Shown here in pieces: positions 34,292-42,944 of a stretch of 64,000 bases of DNA. The DNA lies in NCBI RefSeq assembly GCF_001905445.1, contig NZ_LIVQ01000005.1:628061-692060 (forward strand), in the 5' to 3' direction. Under the pieces are notes generated by a model. It did not search any database. It was not told the DNA's origin and saw only the letters and a list, made by a program, of their open reading frames with translations. The position numbers and the translations under genes are program-made. How positions within the stretch are numbered: position 1 is the first letter of the stretch; each line of letters starts with the position of its first letter. The DNA comes from Streptomyces sp. CB00455 (GTDB taxonomy: Bacteria; Actinomycetota; Actinomycetes; Streptomycetales; Streptomycetaceae).

Positions 34292-35457
34292 CGGTGGGTC
34301 TCCTGGCGGCTGTCGTCGGTCCGTACGTCGTCGAAGGCGCTGCGCAGGACGTCCCGTTCGGCCTCGTCGGCGTGGCCGCCGCCGCGTACGTGGGCGACGA
34401 AGTCCTCGGCAATCTCCTGGTCGCTGCGTCCCTTGAGGCGCTGGGCGTAGGAGGCGCCGCTGTCCTCCTCGCGGCCTTCGGGCTCGAAGGCGAGGCTGAG
34501 GGTGTGGGGGAAGCGGACGGCGAGGCGGGCCATGGGGTCGTCCGGGCGGACCGCGTCGGTGAGGGTGGCCTCGACCCAGGAGTCCGTGTGCGCGGCGTGG
34601 GCCGGGTCTTCCAGCAGCTCTTCCAGGCGTCCGCGCAGCCGGGCGAGGGCGCGCGGCACGGGGGTGTCGATGCGTTCGGCGCCGGTGAGCGCGCCTCCAG
34701 CGCCGATCTCGATCAGCCACATGCTCTTGCGGTGGCCGGCCTCGGAGAAGGAGTAGGCGAGGGGGGAGCCGCAGTAGCGGATCCGCTCACCGATCGTCTG
34801 GCAGCCGTGGAGGTGGCCGAGGGCGACGTAGTCCACCCCGTCGAAGACGGAGGCGGGTACGGCGTCGACGCCGCCGACGGTGATGTCGCGCTCGCTGTCA
34901 CTGGTCTGCCCGCCGGTGACGAAGGCGTGGGCGAGGACGACGGAGCGGGTGCCGGGGGCGCGGGCGGCCAGGTCGGCGCGGATGCGGTCCATGGCCGCGC
35001 CGAGGACGGCCTCATGGCTGACCCGCTCCGCGTCGAACTGGTCCTTGACCAGGGCCGGTTCGAGGTAGGGCAAGCCGTACAGGGCCACCTCGCCGTGTGC
35101 GTCGGCCAGGACCACGGGGTCGGCGCAGCCGGCCGGGTCGGTCCTGAGGTGGATGCCGGCCCGGCCGATGAGCCCGGCCCCGACCCCGAGCCTGCGGGCG
35201 GAGTCGTGGTTGCCGGAGATCATGACGGTGGGCACGCCGAGTTCGGCGAGGCGGTGCAGGGCCCGGTCGTACAGCTCGACGGCGGGCAACGGGGGCACGG
35301 CCCGGTCGTAGACGTCCCCGGCGACGAGGACGGCGTCGACCTCGCGCTCGCGTGCGGTCTCGACGAGGTGGTCGACGAAGGCGGCCTGGGCGCCGAGCAG
35401 GCTCACGCGGTGGAAGGCCCGGCCGAGGTGCCAGTCGGAGGTGTGCAGGAACTTCAC
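34288..35457 (-). CDS. sbcD: Exonuclease SbcD (Mre11-like nuclease)
   Basis: 389 aa metallophosphoesterase. Metal motifs: MKFLHTSDWHLGR (D-x-H), VLVAGDVYDRAVPP, MISGNHDSARRLG, and YVALGHLHGCQ. Forms SbcC2D2 for double-strand end and palindrome processing. Start MKFLHTSDWHLGRAFH is typical. First gene of the sbcDC operon, whose promoter must lie in the 310-bp gap upstream. Confidence 0.97.
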   Translation of the reverse strand: MKFLHTSDWHLGRAFHRVSLLGAQAAFVDHLVETAREREVDAVLVAGDVYDRAVPPLPAVELYDRALHRLAELGVPTVMISGNHDSARRLGVGAGLIGRAGIHLRTDPAGCADPVVLADAHGEVALYGLPYLEPALVKDQFDAERVSHEAVLGAAMDRIRADLAARAPGTRSVVLAHAFVTGGQTSDSERDITVGGVDAVPASVFDGVDYVALGHLHGCQTIGERIRYCGSPLAYSFSEAGHRKSMWLIEIGAGGALTGAERIDTPVPRALARLRGRLEELLEDPAHAAHTDSWVEATLTDAVRPDDPMARLAVRFPHTLSLAFEPEGREEDSGASYAQRLKGRSDQEIAEDFVAHVRGGGHADEAERDVLRSAFDDVRTDDSRQETHR

Positions 35458-35767
35458 TCGACCGCTCCGACCCGCACGCTCGTTCTCCTTCGTGGCTCCG
35501 CACCGACCCTCCAGGCTACCCGTCGCCCGGGGGCTCCCCCGCTTCCGGCCGGCGGCCGGGGCCCCGTCCCCGGCGGGGCCGGGACGTCCGCGTGACCGGA
35601 TCGATGCGCACGCGCGGCGCCATCAGGACGCACGCGCGGCGGGACCGGGGCGCCCGGGCGGCTGGACCGGAGTGCTCGGGCGGCGGCCCAGGGTGCCCGG
35701 GCGGCCGGACCGGGGCGCTGGGCCCTCGCCGGGTCCACCAGTAGCCGAACCCCCGGGCGCCCGGCGC
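35458..35767. other. 310-bp gap with GC-rich imperfect repeats and a hairpin
   Basis: Region between sbcD (start 35457) and the YigZ-like gene (end 35768). It holds a stem-loop GGCCCCG/CGGGGCC at 35560-35580 and, at about 35638-35725, three imperfect ~22-bp units of the type GGCGGCYGGACCGGRGYGCYCG. No convincing gene. It should contain the sbcD promoter and the terminator of the upstream minus-strand gene. Confidence 0.5.
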
Positions 35768-36397
35768 TCAGCCCTCGCTGTATGCCTCACCGCCGAGTTC
35801 GAAGCCCGCGGTCCCGGCCGTGACGTCGGCGAGCCAGGCGCGGAAGGCGTCGACGTCTGTCTCGGGGAGGCCGATCTCGAGCGAGACCGCTTCCCCGTAC
35901 CGCACGTCCAGCACCACCCGGCCGGTGGAGCGCAGGTCGTTCTCGGTCTTTCCGGCCCGCTGGTGGTCGACGGTGACGGTGGCCAGGCGGTAGCGCCGCC
36001 GGGTCACGGTGCCCACCTCGTCGAGGGCTTCGCCGACGACTCCGCCGTAGGCCCTGATCAGGCCGCCCGCGCCGAGCTTCACACCGCCGTAGTAGCGGGT
36101 GACGACGGCCACGGCGTAACGCACGTCACGGCGCAGGAGCATCTGCAGCATCGGGACTCCGGCGGTGCCGCCGGGCTCGCCGTCGTCGCTCGCCTTCTGC
36201 ACGGACGCGTCGGCGCCGATGACGTAGGCGAAGCAGTTGTGCGAGGCGGTGGGGTGCTCCTTGCGGACGCGCGCGACGAAGTCCTGCGCCTCCTGCTCGG
36301 TCGCGGCGGGTGCGAGCGAGCACAGGAAGCGCGAGCGGTTGATCTCGGACTCGTGCGCGCCCGCGCGGGCCACCGTCACGTACTGGTCTGGCGTCAC
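35768..36397 (-). CDS. YigZ/IMPACT family protein
   Basis: 209 aa from GTG 36397. UPF0029 N-terminal domain with ESEINRSRFLCSLAPA, ASHNCFAYVIG, SDDGEPGGTAGVPMLQMLLRRDV and VVTRYYGGVKLGAGGLIRAYGG, followed by the DUF1949 C-terminal ferredoxin-like domain. Family members associate with translation (yeast and mammalian IMPACT) but the bacterial role is unclear. Divergent from a CoA-binding protein gene. Confidence 0.93.
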   Translation of the reverse strand: MTPDQYVTVARAGAHESEINRSRFLCSLAPAATEQEAQDFVARVRKEHPTASHNCFAYVIGADASVQKASDDGEPGGTAGVPMLQMLLRRDVRYAVAVVTRYYGGVKLGAGGLIRAYGGVVGEALDEVGTVTRRRYRLATVTVDHQRAGKTENDLRSTGRVVLDVRYGEAVSLEIGLPETDVDAFRAWLADVTAGTAGFELGGEAYSEG

Positions 36398-36418
36398 CGC
36401 TCCACCCTACGGGGAATC

Positions 36419-36430
36419 GGACACGTGTCC
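36419..36430. promoter_or_regulatory. 12-bp palindrome GGACACGTGTCC
   Basis: Perfect palindrome 22 bp upstream of the YigZ-like start and 68 bp upstream of the CoA-binding gene. Its central CACGTG and position in a divergent promoter suggest an operator, but the binder is unknown. Confidence 0.35.
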
Positions 36431-36497
36431 TTTCGGTTGATCCGCTACATCCGGCAGATCCGGTGGAGCGGACCCAGACCAGCAGAAGGCGGCACAC

Positions 36498-36902
36498 GTG
36501 TACGGCGACCAGGCGACCATCCGCAGGATCCTCACCGAACTGGGCGACACCTGGGCCGTGGTGGGCCTCTCCGACAACCAGGACCGGGCGGCCTACGGGG
36601 TGGCGCGCGTGCTCCAGCGGTTCGGCAAGCGCGTGGTGCCCGTCCACCCGAAGGCACAAACGGTGCACGGCGAACCCGGTTACCCCTCGCTGGAGGCGAT
36701 CCCCTTCCGGGTGGACGTGGTGGACGTGTTCGTGAACAGCGGGCTCGCGGGGCCGGTCGCCGACCAGGCGGTCGCGATCGGCGCCGACGCCGTCTGGTTC
36801 CAGCTCGGCGTGGTGGACGAGGCCGCCTACCGGCGCACCCGGGAGGCCGGGCTGGCCATGGTGATGGACCGCTGCCCGGCGATCGAGATCCCCGCCCTGT
36901 AG
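36498..36902 (+). CDS. CoA-binding domain protein (YccU-like)
   Basis: 134 aa. Rossmann-type CoA_binding_2 fold: WAVVGLSDNQDRAAYGVARVLQRFGKRVVPVHP, GEPGYPSLEAIP, VDVVDVFVNS, IGADAVWFQLGVVDEAAY, MVMDRCPAIE. Same length as E. coli YccU. The role is unknown; these proteins resemble the nucleotide-binding part of succinyl-CoA synthetase. GTG start with a weak AAGGCGG site. Confidence 0.93.
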   Translation: MYGDQATIRRILTELGDTWAVVGLSDNQDRAAYGVARVLQRFGKRVVPVHPKAQTVHGEPGYPSLEAIPFRVDVVDVFVNSGLAGPVADQAVAIGADAVWFQLGVVDEAAYRRTREAGLAMVMDRCPAIEIPAL

Positions 36903-36964
36903 CGTCCGGCAGCCTGCCGCCGGTCCGGCCTGCCCTCGCGGCGCAGGCCGGGGACGACCCAGCG

Positions 36965-37726
36965 CTAAGGCTGCGCCGTCGCGCGTTCCTCGGCCTCCGC
37001 CAGTGCCGCCAGCCCGCGCAGCTGTTCGGGGGTGATCCCGTCGGGGATCGGCACCGGCGCGGGGGTGCGCAGTGGCGGCTGCCAGCCGGTCTCGGGCTCC
37101 CAGCGCCGCACGACCCGCGCCGGAGCGCCCGCGACCACGGCGTGGTCCGGTACCTGGCCCCGTACGACGGCACCCGCGGCGACCACGACGTTGCGGCCCA
37201 GCCGCGCGCCGGGCAGGACGACGGCGCCGGTGCCGAGCCAGCAGCCCGGCCCGATCTCGACGGGGGCGCTGCGCGGCCACTGCTTGCCGACCGGCTCGTG
37301 CGGGTCGTCGTAACTGTGGTTCGTGGAGGTGATGTAGACCCCGGGCCCGCAGAAGGTGTCGTCCCCGATGGTGATCCGGGTGTCGGCGATGACGTGGCTG
37401 TCCCGGCCGATGACCACCCCGTTGCCCAGGACCAGCACCGGCTCCGTACCGAGGTCGAGGTCCGGCATCATCCCGGCGGTGAGGGTGACCCGCTCGCCGA
37501 TGATGCAGTGGTCGCCGAGCCGGATCCAGGGCTCGCCGAAGACCGTGCCCTGGGGGAAGGCCAGCCGGGTCCCGTGTCCGATCGCGCCGAACCGCAGCCG
37601 TCCCGGGGTGTGCGCGGTGACCGCACCGGCCTGCTGCATCCAGGACCAGCCGGCGTGGACCGCGCGGCTCGCCAGCCGGCGGCGCAGAGCCGTCAGAGAG
37701 GAGAACGTGTTCTGGTTCTTCGGCAC
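36965..37726 (-). CDS. Left-handed beta-helix acyltransferase
   Basis: 253 aa. Hexapeptide repeats run from about residue 65 to 215 (IRLGDHCIIGERVTLTAG, VLGNGVVIGRDSHVIADTRITIGDDTFCGPGVYI, VEIGPGCWLGTGAVVLPGARLGRNVVVAAGAVV), with the catalytic His candidate in TSTNHSYDD, as in WbbJ/LacA-type O-acetyltransferases. It ends with a ~40-residue Pro-rich tail. Substrate probably a sugar or cell-wall glycan (inference). GTG start near the divergent gamma-carbonic anhydrase gene. Confidence 0.9.
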   Translation of the reverse strand: MPKNQNTFSSLTALRRRLASRAVHAGWSWMQQAGAVTAHTPGRLRFGAIGHGTRLAFPQGTVFGEPWIRLGDHCIIGERVTLTAGMMPDLDLGTEPVLVLGNGVVIGRDSHVIADTRITIGDDTFCGPGVYITSTNHSYDDPHEPVGKQWPRSAPVEIGPGCWLGTGAVVLPGARLGRNVVVAAGAVVRGQVPDHAVVAGAPARVVRRWEPETGWQPPLRTPAPVPIPDGITPEQLRGLAALAEAEERATAQP

Positions 37727-37858
37727 CCGGCCACGGTAGTGCGCCGGACGCCGGGCGCCCGGACCGCCGTCCTGTGATGTTCACCCCATCTCGGGTGAGC
37801 CCCGGCGCGTGCCCTACGGTGCCGGTAGCGCGGCATCCGGACAGCGGAGGAAACGAGC

Positions 37859-38413
37859 ATGACGCACCAGTCGACGACGCACGGGCAGGCACTGATCGCG
37901 GCGGTGGGCGGCAAGCAGCCGTCCGTCGACCCCACGGCCTTCACCGCACCCACCTCGGTCGTCATCGGCGACGTCGCCCTGGCCGCCGGTGCGAGCGTCT
38001 GGTATTCGGCGGTGCTGCGCGCGGACTTCGGTCCGATCGCGCTCGGGGCGGACAGCAACGTGCAGGACAACTGCACGGTGCACGTGGACCCCGGCTTCCC
38101 GGTCTCCATCGGCGACCGCGTCTCCGTCGGTCACAACGCCGTCGTGCACGGCTGCACCATCGAGGACGACTGCCTGATCGGCATGGGCGCGACGGTCCTG
38201 AACGGCGCGGTGATCGGCGCGGGCTCGCTGGTGGCCGCGCAGGCGCTGGTGCCGCAGGGCATGGTGGTCCCGCCCGGCTCGCTGGTCGCGGGCGTGCCGG
38301 CCAAGGTGCGGCGCGAGCTGACCGAGGAGGAGCGCGAGGGCATCAAGGTCAACGCGGCGATGTACGTGCAGTTGGCGGAGCAGCACCGCGCATCGGTGAC
38401 GCCGGCCGCGTAG
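37859..38413 (+). CDS. Gamma-carbonic anhydrase family protein
   Basis: 184 aa left-handed beta-helix. Zinc-ligand histidines are visible in CTVHVDPG and SVGHNAVVHGCTIED, plus the conserved RADFGPI (Arg-Asp) and NVQDNCTVH (Gln) segments of CaiE/PaaY-type proteins. Length and C-terminal helix fit the family. Physiological activity in actinomycetes is undefined. Divergent from the LbH acyltransferase gene by 132 bp. Confidence 0.92.
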   Translation: MTHQSTTHGQALIAAVGGKQPSVDPTAFTAPTSVVIGDVALAAGASVWYSAVLRADFGPIALGADSNVQDNCTVHVDPGFPVSIGDRVSVGHNAVVHGCTIEDDCLIGMGATVLNGAVIGAGSLVAAQALVPQGMVVPPGSLVAGVPAKVRRELTEEEREGIKVNAAMYVQLAEQHRASVTPAA

Positions 38414-38549
38414 CCGGCGGAGCCGGACCCGCTGCGGCGCCGGCGGCAGACAGGTCGGCCCGGCGGCAGACCGGGCCGGGGACCGCCCGGGCCCCGCCCC
38501 CGCACCCGCCCCGGTCGCCGCAGGGCGACCGGTACGTGAGCGCCGAGGG

Positions 38550-39209
38550 TCAGTCCGTGGCCGACGCCGTACCCACCGGCTCGGCGGCGGCGGGGCGCGC
38601 CGCCGCGGCGGCCTTCTTCATCCGGGCCCGCAGCACCAGTGTCACTGCCAGGCCGAACAGCACCGCCAGTCCCAGCGCCAGCCACGAGAACCGCTTCAGC
38701 CACGGCTCCGCGACGATCCCGACCGAGTAGATGACGGCCGTGGTGCCGCCCGCCCAGAGGATCCCGCCGAGGACGTTGGCGATGAGGAAGCGCCAGTACG
38801 GCATGTGCAGCACGCCGGCCAGCGGCCCGGCGAAGATCCGCAGCAGGGCGACGAACCGCCCGAAGAAGACGGCCCACATCCCCCACCGCTCGAAGGACCG
38901 TTCCGCCACGGCCACGTGGTCCGGTCCGAAGTGCTTGGGGAAGCGCCGTCCCAGCCGGTCCAGCAGCGGCTTGCCGCCCCGGCGCCCGATCGCGTAGCCG
39001 ATGGAGTCGCCCACGATCGCCCCCACGGTGGCGCAGACGCCCAGCACCACCGGGTCGATCTCACCGTGCTGCGATGCCAGCAGCGCCGAGCTGACGAGGA
39101 TGATCTCCCCCGGCAGCGGGATGCCGAGGCTCTCCAGGCCGATGACCAGACCCACCAGGAGGTAGATGCTGACCGCCGGAATCGTCTCCAGCCATTCCTG
39201 GATGTGCAC
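38550..39209 (-). CDS. DedA family membrane protein
   Basis: 219 aa with about five helices. Conserved DedA features: GLESLGIPLPGEIILVSSALLAS, GDSIGYAIGRRGGKPLL, and FFGRFVALLRIFAGPLAGVLHMPYWRFLIANVLGGILWAGG with the essential F-x-R-x-x-P/L-x-R-x-x-A-G motif. DedA proteins act in lipid or undecaprenyl-phosphate flipping and membrane-potential maintenance. A charged Ala-rich cytoplasmic tail ends the protein. Confidence 0.93.
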   Translation of the reverse strand: MHIQEWLETIPAVSIYLLVGLVIGLESLGIPLPGEIILVSSALLASQHGEIDPVVLGVCATVGAIVGDSIGYAIGRRGGKPLLDRLGRRFPKHFGPDHVAVAERSFERWGMWAVFFGRFVALLRIFAGPLAGVLHMPYWRFLIANVLGGILWAGGTTAVIYSVGIVAEPWLKRFSWLALGLAVLFGLAVTLVLRARMKKAAAAARPAAAEPVGTASATD

Positions 39210-39547
39210 CGGTACGTCCTCCCGAGTCGTCCGAGTCGTCCCGGCGCGCCCCCTGCGACACGCCGAACGGGCAGCCTATCCGCTCCCCATGACCGCCTCC
39301 GCCGCCGGAGACGGCCCGCCCGGGAAACGGCCCGCGAACACCTCCTGGCGGCCGGAACCCAGCACCCGGCCGTGCGGTCACGGGTCCGGGAGGGCGGTCC
39401 GGAGGGCGCCGCACGGGCGGGTCACGCTCGATCCCCGAGGGGCCGGCGTGCATCCCGGGCCGCCCCGGCGGCTGTCGAGCACGACGCCGACGGGAGGGGG
39501 AGGCCGGGTTCCCGCTCTACGGGCGAGCCCGGGGGCCGCGTGCGGGT
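39210..39547. other. 338-bp non-coding gap
   Basis: Lies between DedA (start 39209) and the small RHH protein (end 39548), both minus strand. Contains the DedA promoter and very GC-rich sequence; no gene, hairpin or repeat was clear to me. Confidence 0.5.
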
Positions 39548-39748
39548 TCAGCCCTGCGGCGGCTGGGGCCGGGAGTCGGCGTCGTGTCGGCCTTCGTCCC
39601 GGGTCCGGACCCGGGCTTCTGTGCGGTGCCCGCGCGCGATGTAGTCCCGTACGACCGCCTCCACCGCGTCCTGCGGCGATCCGACCCCGGCGAGCACCAT
39701 GACTTCCACCACGAGCTCCGCGTCGAGGCTGATGTTGATCCTGGCCAC
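39548..39748 (-). CDS. Ribbon-helix-helix antitoxin-like protein (VapB/DUF2191 type)
   Basis: 66 aa from GTG 39748, which has GGAGGGGG 5 bp upstream; ATG 39763 is in frame but overlaps that ribosome site. MARINISLDAELVVEVMVLAGVGSPQDAVEAVVRDYI is an RHH/VapB-like DNA-binding fold, followed by a charged tail. No toxin gene is adjacent, so it is a solitary member or a stand-alone regulator. Common in Streptomyces. Confidence 0.8.
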   Translation of the reverse strand: MARINISLDAELVVEVMVLAGVGSPQDAVEAVVRDYIARGHRTEARVRTRDEGRHDADSRPQPPQG

Positions 39749-39831
39749 CGCTACCCCCTCCATCGTCGTGCGAGGGACTCTAGCGCTGTGACCGGAAGGG
39801 TTCACCGGGTCGCGGCACCAGCAGCCGCGTA

Positions 39832-39874
39832 CCGCGGACGGCCCCCGCCCGGGAGGGGCGGGGGCCGTCCGCGG
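39832..39874 (-). terminator. Very strong hairpin after the thioesterase gene
   Basis: Perfect 19-bp stem CCGCGGACGGCCCCCGCCC / GGGCGGGGGCCGTCCGCGG with a GGGAG loop, 16 bp past the thioesterase stop. Near-ideal intrinsic terminator stem without a U-tract. Confidence 0.85.
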
Positions 39875-39890
39875 CGGGGCCGGGAAGCGG

Positions 39891-40343
39891 TTACGCGTTC
39901 GGGCGCAGGGTCCAGACGACGGTCATCTCGCCGGTCACGGCCTCGTCCTCGCGCTGGATGGCGACCATGACGGGGAACTCGGGGCGGCCGCCCGCGTCGA
40001 GCTCGGCCACGACCTCCGCCGCCGGGCGGCCCAGGGTCGCGGTGGCGGTCACGACGCCCTTGGCGAGCTTCTTGTAGCCGATCTCGGCCTTCACCGCGAG
40101 GGGTACGGCGCGCGAGAGCTGCTCGCCGAAGGCGGCCAGGACGATCGCGCCGCTCGCGGACTCGGCGAGGGTGAACATGGCGCCGGCGTGCGGGCCGCCG
40201 ACGTGGTTGTGGAAGTCGGGCTGGTCCGGAAGGCGGACGACCGCGCGCTCGGGGGTGGTCTCCAGGAACTGGAGGTTCAGGGTCCGGGCCATCGGCACCG
40301 TCGCGGCGAGCAGTTCGCCCACGTTCATCTGGTCTGCGCTCAT
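39891..40343 (-). CDS. Hotdog-fold thioesterase (DUF4442/PaaI-like)
   Basis: 150 aa. Hotdog features: FLETTPERAVVRLPDQPDFHNHVGGPHAGAMFTLAESASGA, with the N-H-x-G-G-x-H-A-G-A-M-F-T-L-A-E active region, and VPLAVKAEIGYKKLAKG. Thioester hydrolysis of an acyl-CoA or acyl-ACP is expected. Divergent from a membrane protein gene; a 24-bp tandem repeat lies in its promoter. Followed by a strong terminator. Confidence 0.9.
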   Translation of the reverse strand: MSADQMNVGELLAATVPMARTLNLQFLETTPERAVVRLPDQPDFHNHVGGPHAGAMFTLAESASGAIVLAAFGEQLSRAVPLAVKAEIGYKKLAKGVVTATATLGRPAAEVVAELDAGGRPEFPVMVAIQREDEAVTGEMTVVWTLRPNA

Positions 40344-40359
40344 GAACCGCTATGTTACC

Positions 40360-40407
40360 CACGAGTAGATGCGCTTGGCCAGACACGAGTAGATGCGCTT
40401 GGCCAGA
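40360..40407. repeat. Perfect 24-bp tandem repeat (two copies)
   Basis: CACGAGTAGATGCGCTTGGC followed by CAGA occurs at 40360-40383 and 40384-40407 without mismatch. The first copy is preceded by TGTTACC, forming the near palindrome TTACCCACGAGTAG just upstream of the thioesterase start; such TTAC...GTAA-like elements precede lipid-metabolism genes in actinomycetes (recollection). It could be a duplicated operator. Confidence 0.65.
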
Positions 40408-40463
40408 GCGGGCACGGGGGCGGCCGTGGCCCTCCTCGGCGGCTCCCACTATCGTTACCGGCC

Positions 40464-41474
40464 ATGTGGCCAGGACAGCAGCAGCCGCCCGGGGGCGAGC
40501 AGAACCCCCAGGACGCGCAACAGAACCCGTACCAGCAGCAGTCGGGACAGCCGGGACAGCCGAACCCGTACCAGCAGCAGCCGGGCTACGGGTACCCGCA
40601 GCCGGGCTACCAGACGCCCCCGCCCGTCCAGCCGTGGGGCCAGCAGCCGCCGCAGGCCCCGCCGCCGGGGGGCGGAGGCAGCCCGTACTCCACCAAGACC
40701 GTCGCCATCGTCGCGGCCGCCGCCGTCGTGGTGGCCGCCGCCGCGACCGGCGCCTTCGTCCTGACCCGGGACGGCAAGACCGACCAGGCCGACAAGCCGC
40801 CCGCGGCCTCCTCCGCCCCGCCGTCGGCCGCGCCCGCCCCGGCCGGCAGCAGCCCGAACCCGCGGGCCGGCGGGGAGAACAAGCCGTTGATCCCGGGGTG
40901 GAAGGTCGTGGTCAACCCGACTCACGGCACCGCCTTCGACGTCCCACCGGAGTGGAACGTGCTGGGCTCCGGCATGTCCGTGGGCTTCGAGGACGAAGCG
41001 AAGAAGGACGGCTCGCCCTTCGTGATGATGTCCGCACCGGCCTACCTCAAGGAGGACTGGTGCAAGGTCGATTCCAACAAGGACGGCCGCGAGGAGACCA
41101 AGTCGCTGGCCGGCACCGGGACCAAGGGCGGTCAGGGCGCGAAGGACACCGCCGAGCTCTCGCGCAACGCGGCGGGCAGCTGGGCGTACGCCGCGTACGG
41201 CCAGCCGCAGCCCCAGGAAGTCACCAAGATCAGCGAGTCCAAGGAGTACACCACTGCGTCGGGTCTCAAGGGTCACGTGGCCACGGCGACCGTGAGCGGT
41301 TTGCCGAAGGCGACCAAGTGCGACTCCGACGGCAAGTCCATCGCCTTCAGCTTCAAGAACGCCAAGGGTGACTTCGCCAGCTGGGTCCTCTACAGCGCCG
41401 CGGGCGTTCCGGACGAGGTCAGCCAGGAGACGCAGGAGAAGATCCTGAGCACGGTCCGCCTCAGCACGGGCTGA
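40464..41474 (+). CDS. Single-pass membrane protein, DUF8017-like
   Basis: 336 aa. An intracellular Gln/Pro/Gly/Tyr-rich N-terminus (~75 residues of QQPPGGEQNPQ, NPYQQQPGYGYPQPGY type), one transmembrane helix (TVAIVAAAAVVVAAAATGAFVL, about 78-100), a Ser/Pro/Ala linker and an extracellular domain starting PGWKVVVNPTHGTAFDVPPEW with paired cysteines (DWCKVD, KCDSDG). This is the common Streptomyces DUF8017-type layout, of unknown function. The start ATG is preceded only by a weak site. Confidence 0.82.
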   Translation: MWPGQQQPPGGEQNPQDAQQNPYQQQSGQPGQPNPYQQQPGYGYPQPGYQTPPPVQPWGQQPPQAPPPGGGGSPYSTKTVAIVAAAAVVVAAAATGAFVLTRDGKTDQADKPPAASSAPPSAAPAPAGSSPNPRAGGENKPLIPGWKVVVNPTHGTAFDVPPEWNVLGSGMSVGFEDEAKKDGSPFVMMSAPAYLKEDWCKVDSNKDGREETKSLAGTGTKGGQGAKDTAELSRNAAGSWAYAAYGQPQPQEVTKISESKEYTTASGLKGHVATATVSGLPKATKCDSDGKSIAFSFKNAKGDFASWVLYSAAGVPDEVSQETQEKILSTVRLSTG

Positions 41475-41544
41475 TCGGCCGCCGGCGCCGCCCAGGTCCG
41501 GCAATCCGTTTGGATTCCCGGACCGGGGCGGGGATAGTCCGGGT

Positions 41545-42864
41545 GTGAGTTCTCCTTCCCCCGCCCCGTCCGCGACACCCGCGCGCCCCCGCCGGCCCGC
41601 CTGGGCGGGCCGCAACTACACCCTGCTGACGGGTGCGGCGGTCGTGACGAACCTGGGCAGCCACGGAGCACTCATCGCGGCCGCCTTCGCGGTCCTGGAG
41701 GCCGGCGGCTCCGGGGGCGACGTCGGCCTGGTCGCCGCCGCCCGCACGCTGCCGCTCGTCCTCTTCCTCCTCATAGGCGGCGCCCTGGCGGACCGGCTGC
41801 CGCGCCACCGCGTGATGGTCGCGGCCAACGCCCTGAACTGCCTCTCGCAGGCGGCCTTCGCGCTGCTCGTCCTCACCGGCGAGCCCCGGCTGTGGCAGAT
41901 GATGCTGCTGACCGCGCTGTGCGGCACCGGCACGGCCTTCTTCAATCCGGCCGCCGAAGGCATGCTCCTCTCCACCGTCTCCGGGGAGCACGCCAACCGC
42001 GCCTTCGCGCTCTTCCGCATGGCGATGAACGGCGCGGGCATCGGCGGCGCCGCGCTCGGCGGCGCGCTGATCGCCGCCGTCGGACCCGGCTGGGTGCTCG
42101 CCGTGGACGCGGCGGCCTTCGCCATCGCGGGCGCCCTGCGGGCCTTCCTCGACGTGGGCCACATCGCCGACCGGGCCCCCGGCGGTGGTCTCCTGGCCGA
42201 TCTGCGCGAGGGCTGGGTCGAGTTCAGGACACGGCCCTGGCTGTGGAGCATCGTGCTGCAATTCTCGGTCGTGGTCGCCGTCGTGGGCGCCGCGGAGGCG
42301 GTCTACGGTCCGCTGGTCGCGCGGGACCGGCTGGGCGGGCCCGCGCCCTGGGGCCTGGCCCTGGCCCTCTTCGGCGCGGGCACCATCGCCGGCGCCGTCC
42401 TGATGATGCTGTGGAAGCCGCGCCGGCTGCTGCTGGTGGGCACCTTGTGCGTGTTCCCGCTGGCCCTGCCGTCGGCGGGCCTGGCCCTGCCGCTGCCGGT
42501 GTGGGGGCTGTGCGCCGTGATGTTCGCCAGCGGGGCCGCCATCGAGGTCTTCGGCGTGAACTGGATGACCACCATGCACCAGGAGATCCCCGAGGGGAAG
42601 TTCTCCCGGGTCTCGGCCTACGACTGGTTCGGCTCGGTGTCGATGCTGCCGCTGGCCACCGCCTTCGCCGGCCCGGCCGAGTCGGCCTTCGGCCGCACCC
42701 CGGCGCTGTGGGGCTGCGCGGGCCTGGTGGTCCTGGTCACCGCCCTGGTCCTGCTGGTCCCGGACGTCCGCCGCATGAGGCGGCGGCGCCCGCACGCCCG
42801 GTCGCCCGTGGTCCCGGCTCCCGCGTCTCCCCTTCCCACCGGGCCCAGCCCCGCCGGGACCTGA
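41545..42864 (+). CDS. MFS transporter
   Basis: 439 aa with about 12 hydrophobic segments. The GxLADRxxR-type loop is GGALADRLPRHRVMV between helices 2 and 3, and a typical F-N-P-A-A-E-G motif (FFNPAAEGMLLSTV) lies in helix 4, as in MFS_3 (enterobactin/macrolide exporter-like) permeases. The N-terminus (PSPAPSATPARPRR) and the C-terminal Arg/Pro tail are cytoplasmic. Likely exports a small molecule; substrate unknown. GTG start. Confidence 0.92.
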   Translation: MSSPSPAPSATPARPRRPAWAGRNYTLLTGAAVVTNLGSHGALIAAAFAVLEAGGSGGDVGLVAAARTLPLVLFLLIGGALADRLPRHRVMVAANALNCLSQAAFALLVLTGEPRLWQMMLLTALCGTGTAFFNPAAEGMLLSTVSGEHANRAFALFRMAMNGAGIGGAALGGALIAAVGPGWVLAVDAAAFAIAGALRAFLDVGHIADRAPGGGLLADLREGWVEFRTRPWLWSIVLQFSVVVAVVGAAEAVYGPLVARDRLGGPAPWGLALALFGAGTIAGAVLMMLWKPRRLLLVGTLCVFPLALPSAGLALPLPVWGLCAVMFASGAAIEVFGVNWMTTMHQEIPEGKFSRVSAYDWFGSVSMLPLATAFAGPAESAFGRTPALWGCAGLVVLVTALVLLVPDVRRMRRRRPHARSPVVPAPASPLPTGPSPAGT

Positions 42865-42912
42865 GGCACGGGTCCCCGAACCGCCCCGCCGCGCGCCGTC
42901 CGCCGATCGCCC

Positions 42913-42933
42913 GCCGGCGGGCGGCCCGCCGGC
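42913..42933. terminator. Palindromic GC stem between convergent genes
   Basis: GCCGGCGGGC-G-GCCCGCCGGC, 10-bp arms, lies between the convergent MFS and spermidine-synthase-like genes, 12 bp from the latter's stop. Plausible bidirectional terminator; a real hairpin would open some central pairs. Confidence 0.4.
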
Positions 42934-42944
42934 CGCCGGGCGGC

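Noticed and set aside
31304..34450. 1048-codon plus-strand frame opposite sbcC
   Set aside because: Antisense shadow; Gly/Val-rich, no domain, and the minus strand has complete Walker and zinc-hook motifs.
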